A stretch of 25,058 nucleotides of DNA from Zygnema cylindricum. Lineage: Eukaryota; Streptophyta; Zygnematophyceae; Zygnematales; Zygnemataceae. The stretch covers positions 49,812-74,869 of the forward strand of contig JBBHKE010001147.1 in assembly GCA_037447655.1 (NCBI GenBank). The letters run 5' to 3'. Numbering within the stretch: position 1 is the stretch's first letter; every line of letters starts with the position of its first letter. Position numbers and translations under genes: made by a program. Under the pieces are notes generated by a model. It made no database searches and had not been told where the DNA came from. It was given only the letters and a program-made list of their open reading frames with translations. Positions 17,744-25,058 of this stretch are shown piece after piece.

Positions 17744-18394
17744 TCTTTAAACAGACAATTGTATTCCGGATTTATTAATACAAAAATAAATTGTGTTCCG
17801 GATTTATTATTTTTTTCCGAAATAGTAAACAAAACATCCACTTCTTCTCTTCCGTTTGGTCCACCGAATTCAAAATCAACAATCATCAGTCAACTTTTTG
17901 TATTGTCTTTGTTTTTTTCATTTCGGTAGTAAAATAATTCTCATGTACTGTTTTTTTTTAATGTCGTTATCAAAAAAACATCAGAGCATAACTTTTCAAC
18001 AATCAAAAGCATTATTTATTAACATAAATCAAAAGCATATTTAGAATACAAAACCCAAAAAACACAAATAAAACACAAACAAAAAAGTGGATAATATAAA
18101 ATAATACCATAATCAACAAATCGATTTATTTTATATTCCTTTCACGAGGCACATAAATATCGTAAAAAAATTGGCAAATGTACATTTTAACCATAGTTAT
18201 GGAACCGAATACAATAATAATTGACAACGGAATACACACAAACCTATCTCGGAAAGTTACCGATGTAAAAACCTAGTAAAAACATAAAAAAATACTCCTT
18301 CCTAGATTTCTCCATATTCTATTTTCTTCTGTCATTTTTCGACTAAAAAACCAAACACAGTACAAATCTATGCAACTCTTACTATCACTATTTT
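17744..18394. other. AT-rich non-coding stretch
   Basis: No gene recognised. A short direct repeat (TTGTATTCCGGATTTATTA near 17758 and TTGTGTTCCGGATTTATTA near 17789) directly follows the 184-bp duplication. Confidence 0.45.
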
Positions 18395-18530
18395 AAAATT
18401 ACTCTTATTTTCTTTCCCCTCTTTCCTCTCTCACCTCTACTCTTTCCTTTCCTCACCTTCCTCTTTCCTATCCTCCCTCACTCTCTCCATCTCTTTCAAA
18501 ACTTCTTCTTTTATACCTCACTTTCATTCT
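18395..18530 (+). repeat. pyrimidine-rich tract
   Basis: CT-rich on the plus strand (TCTTTCCCCTCTTTCCTCTC and similar) for about 130 nt. Low complexity, no motif or frame of interest. Confidence 0.7.
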
Positions 18531-18719
18531 CATTTGGTTGCAAATGTAGCGATAATAAAATGTACGTCACAACTGCAAATCAGATAACAAAAAAACGACA
18601 AACAAGTAAGCAACCACAAACAAATAAAAGAAATGCAAATCGAAACAAACAAATAAAATACAAAAAAACGAAAGATACAAAAAACAAAACAACCTGAATA
18701 AAAAAGGTTCAGGATGGCT

Positions 18720-19410
18720 AGGAAAAGGGAGTGGGATAGATCTAAGGTGAGGGGGCGGCATTTAAAAGGGGGGGGAAGGGAGGAACATTGAGAGGGGTCC
18801 GATCGACTTCTTCGGCGTGAGGAGGGGAAGGGATAAAAATATAGGAAGAGAGAGGGAATCACGGATAAAGAGAGAAAGATTAAGAGGGAGAGAGGGGGAG
18901 AGGCAAATTGAGAGGGAGGGAGGCGGGGTGGAGGGATACAAGAGGAGGGGGAGAACGGAAGTGATATCAAAAATAAAAGTGGGAGGCAGATTAAGAGTGA
19001 GCGGGATTGGCTTCGTGAGAGGTGAGAATGAGGGAAAGAAGACAACAAAGAGGGATAAATAATAGGGGGAGAAAAAGGATTAACTAATCAGGAGAGGCAG
19101 ACCGAGAGGGCGAGAGGAAAAGAGGAGGAATAGACAAATGGCAGCAGAGGCAGAGAAAGAAGAGGGGAAGGGAGGGGCAGGTGGAGCAAACCTATGGGGA
19201 TTTGGGGAGGCGAGAAATATGGCAAGGGAGAGGGTCACGCACGAGGAAGAGATGGCAGGTCGACAGAGAGGAAACAAAGCTTAGTGAGAGGTAAGAATGG
19301 GATGACAAATTTGTGAGAGAGAAAAAAAGATGTAGAAATCGATAAGTGGAGAAAGCATGAGGAGGAGGGTGAGAAATACGGATGGCGTGAGCAAAAGGAC
19401 GTAGGAAGGG
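18720..19410 (+). repeat. long purine-rich low-complexity region
   Basis: About 690 nt dominated by A and G on the plus strand (GAGAGGGAGAGAGGGGGAG and variants), with few pyrimidine interruptions. It creates long open frames on both strands (Arg/Glu/Gly-rich plus, Ser/Pro/Leu-rich minus) that I do not accept as genes. It lies opposite in skew to 18395-18530 and 24951-25058. Confidence 0.75.
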
Positions 19411-20171
19411 AATGATGATGTCTATAAAATGGAATCCATGGATGAAAAGTGGAGCAAGCGGCGGCGCTTTTGCCTGCTTCTTGGTGAATCGATTGAAATT
19501 TTAATGAGAATGACGACGTAGGGGACGATGTAGGCGCCAGATCCTAAAGGTACAAAAAACGGTTGGTTGTGATTCGTCAAGAAAGAACCACTTTTTATTG
19601 CGGCCTGTCCGCATTTGGCGTCTCCTCTCCCCAAATATCATCAACGCCAAATATTGTTATTCTATTATATTAAATTCAAATAATAACTTTCATTAAGATT
19701 TTTTTGGCACCTCAACCCTGTATTGACATAAACGTTTACCTTATTTTGTGTTCGACACATTATTATAGTAGACATTTATACTAAATGGAATCGCTTTCAC
19801 CTTAATACCGTAAACTTTTACTCTAATTGAACCATAACCATAAAATAACATTAAAAATAACTATAAGTGCAAACAATGAACCTACTTAGAGTCAAAACCG
19901 TAAATATCAAAGTTACTGTAATACGTCGGCGCAACATTGCATTCAGTTACGCTCATTTACTGAAAAATATGACTTTCTTCAGGCGTATATGTTTCACGTT
20001 GACACTGCCGACCATGCGGTTGTTGATGAAATATGTGCAAACCTAATTTTTTACTATCCGGATTGAACCCTTTTAAGACCGCACATTCTCATGCGTTTGC
20101 GGCCACTAAAAATTTTTAATTATACTTTTTCACTTAATAAGGTACAATTTTGTACGGTCTGACACTATCCG
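19411..20171. other. non-coding stretch
   Basis: A TATAAAATGG sequence near 19423 is followed by an ATG (19431) that opens only about 30 codons (MESMDEKWSKRRRFCLLLGE and 10 more). I found no homology by eye. The rest, from 19640 on, is AT-rich without recognisable elements. Confidence 0.35.
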
Positions 20172-20173
20172 TA

Positions 20174-20340
20174 CACCACACTAATTAAATGATGACGTAC
20201 TTCCGTTTTGTACGGTACAAAAAAATTAACCCTAAATAGAGTAAAGAAAAAAATAGAATGAACTACGCTAATGGAGAATAAAAAATAAAAAAAAACGACA
20301 CGGATTTTAGGGTACATATCGCTAATAGCGATTGGCGGTG
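20174..20340. mobile_element. possible TA-flanked MITE, related to 20823-21021
   Basis: Bounded by TA dinucleotides (20172-20173 and 20341-20342), starting CACCACACTAATTAA and ending GATTGGCGGTG. The right end resembles the terminus of the MITE at 20823-21021, and both share AGAGYAAAGAAAAAAATAG internally. The left end is only a weak match, and the right-end similarity to 2858-2885 extends 7 bases past the proposed end, so the borders are uncertain. Confidence 0.35.
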
Positions 20341-20347
20341 TACTGTA
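20320..20347 (-). repeat. 28-bp motif, inverted copy of 2858-2885
   Basis: Starts CGCTAATAGCGATTGG and ends TGTACTGTA; exact reverse complement of 2858-2885, 17.4 kb away. See the MITE entries for its likely origin. Confidence 0.9.
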
Positions 20348-20675
20348 GTGGTGTATCGGTAGCCAACTCATTTTTTAGCGTAACGATAATCGATATATAT
20401 ATGTTCGGTCTACCAATCAGAGGTCGCAAACGGTCAAGCAAAACCATGACCGACCGTTAACCGACCGCCTGCGCCGGATCCGGAACAGATTCCGTTGCCA
20501 AATTTTGAAGGCCGGGCGGTTGCGTTCGGTTGATTCACCAGAGAAAAAAAACACGGTCGGTTACAGTCGGTCAACCAATAAACAAAAAAAATAAAAATTT
20601 TGTACTCTCCATACTATCCAACATTATTCTACTTTGTACTATTTGGTAGGGTGGAAGTACGTGACATCATGATTA

Positions 20676-21127
20676 GCGTCGCAAATCTGACATTGTAGTA
20701 ACACTATTTTGTTCGCAAATTTTAGGGAACGCGACAAAGCGTCGCAAATTTGACACGGTAGTAACACTATTCATTTCGCAATTTTAGGGAACGTGGAAAA
20801 GCGTCGCAAATCTGAAACGGTACACCGTGAATCGTTATTAGACTCTAGAAATTATTAGAGCAAAGAAAAAAATAGTGTCATTCATTCAAATTTAGTGCCA
20901 GGAGACGTGGCAGATTATGGTCCCTCTCCTTAAACAGTGTAATTTGTTCTCTTTCAGGTATCAATGTCAAAATTTTGGGGTGCCAATATAGAGTACATAA
21001 GGCTAATAACGATTCACGGTGTAGTACACTATTCATTTCGCAAATCTTAGGGAACGTGACAAATCATCGCAAATGTGACACGTTAGTAAACACTATTCAT
21101 TTCGCAAACCTAAGGGAACGCGGCAAA
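20676..21127 (+). repeat. ~63-bp tandem array, four units, third split by a MITE
   Basis: Units start GCGTCGCAAATYTGACAC and end TTTTAGGGAACGCGACAAA: 20676-20738, 20739-20800, 20801-20822 plus 21024-21063, and 21064-21127. Unit lengths are 62-64 bp with modest divergence. The intact units give the empty-site sequence for the MITE inside the third unit. Confidence 0.9.
20823..21021. mobile_element. MITE with perfect TIRs and TA target duplication
   Basis: A 199-bp element with 19-bp perfect terminal inverted repeats (start CACCGTGAATCGTTATTAG, end CTAATAACGATTCACGGTG), flanked by TA at 20821-20822 and 21022-21023. Neighbouring tandem units read GGTAGTAACACT where this one is interrupted as GGTA...TAGTACACT, so removing the element plus one TA restores the unit. 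A TA duplication fits Tc1/mariner-like mobilisation, although the termini are not the usual Stowaway CTCCCTCC. Confidence 0.92.
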
Positions 21128-21381
21128 TCGTAATTATTGGCTTATTCATATGTCGTACATTAGATAATTTTGTACTTTTTCGGTTACAGGCAGGCACGGT
21201 TAGTCGTGAGAAATCGAGTTTCGGTTAACTTTTATTTTCGTAAAAACCGGTCGGTTGACGGTTAACAATTTTGGAGCGTGACATAACCCTATCGGGTGTC
21301 GGTTACTCAGATTTTGAAAAAAATAAAAACGGTCAATTTCAGTTATGTTAAATTTTGACTTTTACGACCTTTGCTACCAAT

Positions 21382-21638
21382 CAAAAAATCCTTGCGATAT
21401 TTCAACAATATCCTTGGTAAGTAATAACGATAAATAAATCTCGCGACGATTGACCTTTTCACACGTTTTTAGGGTTTTATTGGTTTTCTTTTTTTGTGCT
21501 ACAGTATTGTACTGTACAGTAAAATATGCATCGTTAATGGTGATATTTGAGTCACTTAAAACGTTTTTTCTCCGTGCACAGTTGACGGATTGTTCATCTG
21601 ACAATTGCGATTAGAAGGTATTAGGGTGAAGTTCCATC
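21382..21638. other. short non-coding gap before element C
   Basis: No gene. Contains a 12-bp perfect palindrome TACTGTACAGTA at 21510-21521. Confidence 0.5.
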
Positions 21639-22678
21639 TGAAACTCGGTGTCCTCCATTGGACTACAGAGTACAGTAAGCCTCTAGATAGATATTAACTA
21701 ACCCACTTTCAATGGCAACCACTGTTACCCAAGCAGACAAGTACACAATATGACTGCATTCTTATGCAGCCTAGACTCTTTTGAGTTCGTAGGAAAAAGA
21801 ATCTCTAAAAACGCCCAACTAAGCGATAAGATATAAGCCAGCAAAAAATGCCAATTTTATACAACCTCTCAAAGAGAGAGAAGACCATCTACTAGATTTT
21901 TCTAAGTCCTAGCTCCCTCTCACAACCCCTATCTACTAACTATACGAACCAATCAGAATACTGTAGAGTAAATAAAAGTACTACTGCCGATGTACTTTTT
22001 GTACGACCTTTGTACGGCAAGACCATTAAGCGGACGCGTGTTCATTTTCCACTCGTCCGTACGTTCCTCAGAATTCCTGTGATCGAATGTTATCTCTCCA
22101 CGTGGCGCCAGGTTATGCCACATCACTAAATGCCAAAGTGACTATTCTGAGATTTATGCAATGATGTGCGTCATTGGATTTGACTCGTAATACAATCTCA
22201 GCCGTTATAAATACTTGCGCGATATTTGTTTCGCTGTCGAAACAAAAAGCGCGTTATTGGTTTCAAAGTAGTATCGTACTTCGTACTTTATAAAATTGTA
22301 TCTATGCATGCGGTATAGAGTTTCAGTTAAATGAATTTGTTCCCTCCTAAATAAATATATATGTATCACATACTATAGCATTCAGCATTGGTCCTAATCT
22401 AATAGGATAAAGCTTACCGCTATCGGCCAACTTGACGAACGGCAGGTACCGGGATCAAATCCCAGGTTCGTCAGGTATATTTTTAGTAACCTACTAAAAA
22501 TAACTACCTATTGAATTAAGGCAGCCATGGATCAACCACCCTCTCTATCTTTCAATGACTACAACAAGTATGGGGGCTAGAGAGAGGAGGTGGAGACAAG
22601 TTGTCCGTCCTTTTCTTTTCCTTTTATACTAACATATTTAAACCTAGAAATTACTCTAGAAATAAATTAATTTCAACA
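21639..22678 (-). repeat. 3' LTR of element C
   Basis: About 1040 bp; on the plus strand it starts TGAAACTCGGTGTCC, aligning with the start of LTR B (TGTAATTCTGTGACC), and ends AATTTCAACA beside the polypurine tract. Shared blocks with LTR B in the same order include the CCTCCATTGG end, the CTCT-rich stem, the GTAC cluster, GGCAGCCATGG and TGACTACRACAAGTATG. On the minus strand it has CACGTG (22104-22099), GTAC x4, CCAAT inverted (21949-21953) and TATAAAAT (21861-21854). The left border rests on alignment to LTR B, since no second LTR is available. Confidence 0.82.
22395..22472 (+). ncRNA. tRNA-like (SINE-like) pol III promoter segment within LTR C
   Basis: TAATCTAATAGGATAAAGC (22395-22413) resembles the D-arm/A-box of tRNAs such as TAGCTCAATGGATAAAGC. 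GGGATCAAATCCC (22451-22463) is one base from the T-arm/B-box GGGTTCAAATCCC. The spacing of 38 nt between boxes fits a tRNA gene. It does not fold as a complete tRNA: GTTCGTC (22466-22472) pairs with GACGAAC at 22434-22440 instead of a 5' acceptor strand. I read it as a decayed tRNA or tRNA-derived SINE head inserted in the LTR, on the strand opposite the retrotransposon. No counterpart is present in LTR B. Confidence 0.4.
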
Positions 22679-22691
22679 CTTCCTTTATTTT
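22679..22691 (-). promoter_or_regulatory. polypurine tract of element C
   Basis: AAAATAAAGGAAG on the minus strand abuts the TGTTGAAATT start of the LTR; it is purine-rich like those of A and B. Confidence 0.7.
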
Positions 22692-23462
22692 CTAGTCTAA
22701 TTTTACCTTCAGTTTTAGTCCACATTTTTCTCTACAATATTTCAATTTAGGAGAGGGCACTGGTTTTGTCATAATATCAGCCACCATTTCCTCATCAAAT
22801 CTATAGACAAGATTCACAATCTTATTCTCAACTTTTTCCCTCACAAAACTCAATCTTATGTCCATGTGCTTAGCTTTAAAATGATGTTTTGGGTTAGCTG
22901 CAATTGCAATAGCAGCTTAATTATCACAAAACACTTCATGCACTACCTCTTTCATATACCCCAGTTCTTGCAGCAAGTACTTGACCCACATCAACTCTTT
23001 CACAGCAGAACAAGAGGCCAAGTACTTAGCCTCCATAGTAGACTGAGCAACCACCTTTTGTTGCTTACTCCTCCAACAGCATGCACCTTCCCCAACATAC
23101 AACATATACTGAGAAGTGCATCTTCTGATAGGTGCGTCCCCATAAATGGCATCACTCCAACTAGTGATGTCAGTGTGCTCCCCTCCCAAATAGAACCATA
23201 ACTCTCTAGTTCCCACCAGATATTTCATGACTCTCTTGGCTGCCTCCCTGTCTCTCTTCCTAGGATCATTAAAACTCCTTCTAAGTACTCCAACTGCTGC
23301 CGCTATGTCTAGCTTGGTACAGTTCATAAAATAGATTAAACTTCCTACGACTTGTCTATAAAGGATAGACCTCATAAACTCTGTTTCCTCTGGACTCATC
23401 TGATCATCTAGGATCATCACTCCTCCTTCTACACTCCCATCATTTACTTTTTCCAAGTCCAT
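22692..23462 (-). pseudogene. element C: end of reverse transcriptase and RNase H
   Basis: From 23462 the frame reads LYRQVVGSLIYFMNCTKLDI, RKRDREAAKRVMKYLVGTRE, WSDAIYGDAPIRRCTSQYML, STMEAKYLASCSAVKELMWV and VFCDN, then a TAA at 22917-22919 where Gln is expected (CDNQAAI). The remaining part (HHFKAKHMDIRL, the MTKPVPSPKLKYC block and CGLKLKVKLD) follows in the same frame to a TAG at 22692-22694. The metal-binding Asp residues lost in element B are kept here, although STMEAKY differs from the usual STMEAEY. Confidence 0.9.
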
Positions 23463-23514
23463 GGATCATCACTCCTCCTTCTACACTCCCATCATTTACT
23501 TTTTCCAAGTCCAT
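23411..23514 (+). repeat. 52-bp tandem duplication in the RT gene of element C
   Basis: GGATCATCACTCCTCCTTCT begins at 23411 and again at 23463; the two 52-bp units are essentially identical. Because 52 is not a multiple of three, it shifts the reading frame, which explains the break between the two coding pieces here. Confidence 0.93.
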
Positions 23515-24320
23515 GGGAGTGGTACAACTGTTAGCATTTTCCATCTGGAATTTCTCAAACATATTACCTATTGCTTCTTTTTCAGTAAGTCTGATAATCT
23601 TCTTCCCCTTATCTCTCTCCATTTGAATCCCGAAAATATATCTTGCCTCCCCTAAATCCTTCATATCAACTCTGCTTTTAAGATCTCTCTCTAACTTAGT
23701 GAACTTTTCCAAATATTTACTCAACAAAAAGTGATCATCCAGATAAATTGCAATAAAAATGACACCATTCTCATCTTCAAACATATAGATATAATGGTCA
23801 GAGTTGATATGGATATATCCCAGAGTGGTAAAAAACTCACCTAGTTTTTTATTCCACTGTCAGAGAGCCTGCTTCAGTCCATATAAGGACTTTATGAGCC
23901 TGCAGACTTTGCTCTCTTCTCCTTCTTCCACGAACCCCTCGGGTTGTCTCATGAAAATTTCTTCCTCTAACTCACCATTAAGAAAAGCAGTCTTAATGTC
24001 CATGTGGTGGATTTTCATGTCTTCTGCTGAGGAGAATCCTTACTGATGGGAACCGAACAACTGGAGCAAAGGTCTCCTTATAGTCAATCCCCTCCTTTAG
24101 GGTGAACCCCTTCCTACCAATCGAGCCTTATATCGCTCAATGGTATTATCTGGGTTCAGTTTTAGTTTAAATTCCCATTTACACCCAATAGGTTTTCTGT
24201 CTAGAGGACAATCTGCTAGTTCCCAAGTAATTGCTTCCATGATAGAAGCCATCTCATCATTTATGGCTCTAATCCATCTTTTTTTCTCTTGACTATTCAT
24301 GCCTCCGAGTAAGATTGAGG
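23440..24320 (-). pseudogene. element C: reverse transcriptase domain
   Basis: Begins with WIRAINDEMASIMEAITWEL, KLKLNPDNTIERYKARLVG, then a frameshift near 24105, the [19 protein letters not shown] block, [13 protein letters not shown] and a TGA near 23861 (where PRQW is expected), and FEDENGVIFIAIYLDDHFLL. The catalytic box is YLDD rather than YVDD; both Asp are kept. It continues through MKDLGEARYIFGIQMERDKG to the 52-bp duplication. It is more damaged than the same region of element B. Confidence 0.88.
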
Positions 24321-24580
24321 CTCATCCGGGTGAGATAGCTTATTCACCTTATGAGCAACTAATTTTTCCTGTATTCTTTTTTGCTCCTCCTTCCTCCCTC
24401 AAACTCCGAAGCTGGAATAGATGGAAGTCTTGGATTTTTTCTCACTGTCTCATCGGCTCCCCTGTCCATGGAAGCCGGCTCTTGTCCCGCTTCTTCTATC
24501 TCCTCGAAGTCCATAGGAGTATGTGAGGTTTACGGTGAGTCTCCTTTTCCTCAAAAGATTACTAAATGTCAAGGATAATC
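24321..24580 (-). pseudogene. element C: linker between integrase and RT, degraded
   Basis: Fragments parallel the linker of element B: DFEEIEEAGQEPASMDRGAD, RKNPRLPSIPASEFEGGRR (B has RRNPRLPSIPALEFEEGRR) and DEPQSYSEA. They are spread over frames with stops. Similarity fades upstream of about 24520. Confidence 0.75.
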
Positions 24581-24943
24581 ACCTCCATAAATTTTTTTTT
24601 CACGATGCTCTCTTTTGACCACTTTCTGCACATGTTTCCTTCTATGGTTCATCCTTTGAATTCTACTTATTTTCTTCGTTTTCGTAATAAATTTTGGTAT
24701 TCTCTTAGTTTTCGCATTTTTATTTTCTTTTTCAATATTATAAACATCCTCTTTTACTCCATTTTTATCAACACTTTTTCTCTCTTTTTCTCTAAGTGCA
24801 ATTATCTCCTTATGCAAATTATTTTCAGTTTCCACTTCCAAGTGACCTTCACTTCCTCCAACTATTCTCATTTCAATAGCCTCTTCCTCTTGTAAATCTT
24901 TATCACTCACCAATCTCTCGTCTGAAAAATTGACAAAAACCAA
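24569..24943 (-). other. Lys/Glu-rich open frame, unrecognised
   Basis: A 124-codon frame rich in charged residues (EEEAIEMRIVGGSEGHLEVE, ALREKERKSVDKNGVKED), which might form coiled coil. It does not match the equivalent part of element B by eye and lies in AT-rich sequence beside a CT microsatellite. It may be a diverged linker, a different repeat, or chance. Confidence 0.2.
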
Positions 24944-24950
24944 ATCCTAT

Positions 24951-25058
24951 TCTATCACCTTTCTCTTTCTCCCTCTCTCTCTCCCTCCCTCTCTCCCTTT
25001 TTCTCTCCATCTCTCCCACCCCCTTTCTCCCTCTCCCTCACTCTCTCTCTCTCACTAT
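24951..25058 (+). repeat. CT-rich microsatellite at window end
   Basis: About 108 nt of interrupted (CT)n/(CCCT)n up to the last base. It may continue outside the window. Confidence 0.9.

Larger units (their letters stand above)
20418..21373. mobile_element. non-autonomous hAT element with 8-bp TSD
   Basis: A 956-bp element flanked by perfect 8-bp duplications CTACCAAT (20410-20417 and 21374-21381). Its imperfect terminal inverted repeats are CAGAGGTCGCAAACGGTCAA at the left and, read inward from the right, CAAAGGTCGTAAAAGTCAA. Subterminal copies of CGGTCGGTTAAC-like motifs occur on both sides (for example GACCGACCGTTAACCGACCG near 20447 and ACCGGTCGGTTGACGGTTAA near 21246), as in hAT elements whose transposase binds repeated subterminal sites. 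No transposase frame is present. The middle carries a tandem array (20676-21127), which contains a nested MITE. Confidence 0.93.
21639..24580 (-). mobile_element. Copia LTR retrotransposon C, 3' half only in window
   Basis: Minus-strand element related to B: one 3' LTR (21639-22678), polypurine tract, RNase H, reverse transcriptase and the start of the acidic linker. Recognisable sequence stops near 24580; integrase, protease, gag and the 5' LTR are not seen before the window ends at 25058. It is therefore either 5'-truncated, interrupted, or continues beyond the edge. Stops, frameshifts and a 52-bp duplication show it is dead. Confidence 0.88.

Noticed and set aside
18530-19048. 172-codon minus-strand frame, Ser/Pro/Leu-rich
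   Set aside because: It is the complement of a low-complexity purine tract, which rarely makes stops; no domain or codon pattern supports a gene.
22395-22472. Functional tRNA gene
   Set aside because: A- and B-box-like sequences are present, but the acceptor and anticodon arms do not form; the T-loop has one change and one stem mismatch.

Overview
The window looks like transposable-element-rich intergenic DNA from a eukaryote, most likely a land plant. The reasons are Copia-type LTR retrotransposons with plant-style polyproteins, 8-bp target duplications typical of hAT elements, G-box-type CACGTG sites in the LTR promoters, and one candidate host gene with TATA box, GT-AG intron and poly(A) signal. 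No rRNA gene, intact tRNA, operon, CRISPR array or bacterial feature is visible. The species cannot be named from the sequence.

Layout. Positions 1-1340 hold a possible two-exon gene on the minus strand (about 105 codons, function unknown). Positions 1370-2990 are non-coding, with an A-rich tract and a perfect 4 x 33-bp tandem repeat. Positions 2995-3393 are a non-autonomous hAT element with exact 8-bp target duplications. Positions 3880-4280 resemble a plant promoter cut off by a retrotransposon. Positions 4328-15125 are Copia element A (minus strand, 5-bp target duplication TTATT). Its reverse transcriptase is split by a second complete Copia element, B (6421-12736, also minus). Positions 15131-21638 hold decayed coding-like pieces, a region rich in GCGACGAC/GTCGTCGC hairpins with a 184-bp tandem duplication, strand-skewed purine tracts, and a second hAT element (20418-21373). 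That hAT element carries a ~63-bp tandem array, which a TA-flanked MITE has itself invaded. Positions 21639 to about 24580 are the 3' half of a third Copia element, C, related to B. Its 5' half is truncated or lies beyond the window. The window ends in a CT-rich microsatellite.

How the parts relate. All three Copia elements run on the minus strand and encode the order gag, zinc knuckle, protease, integrase, reverse transcriptase, RNase H. All are dead: premature stops and frameshifts in all three, a deletion joining the 5' LTR of A to mid-pol, no recognisable primer-binding site in B, and two catalytic aspartates of B's RNase H changed to histidine. By hand count the LTR pairs differ by roughly 5.8% in A and 4.3% in B, which agrees with B having jumped into A. 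LTRs of B and C share an ordered promoter layout (CACGTG, GTAC cluster, CCAAT, TATA-like), and C's LTR also carries a tRNA-like A-box/B-box segment. No new multi-gene system was found. The most unusual material is the regulatory content of the LTRs and the nested hAT/tandem-array/MITE structure.
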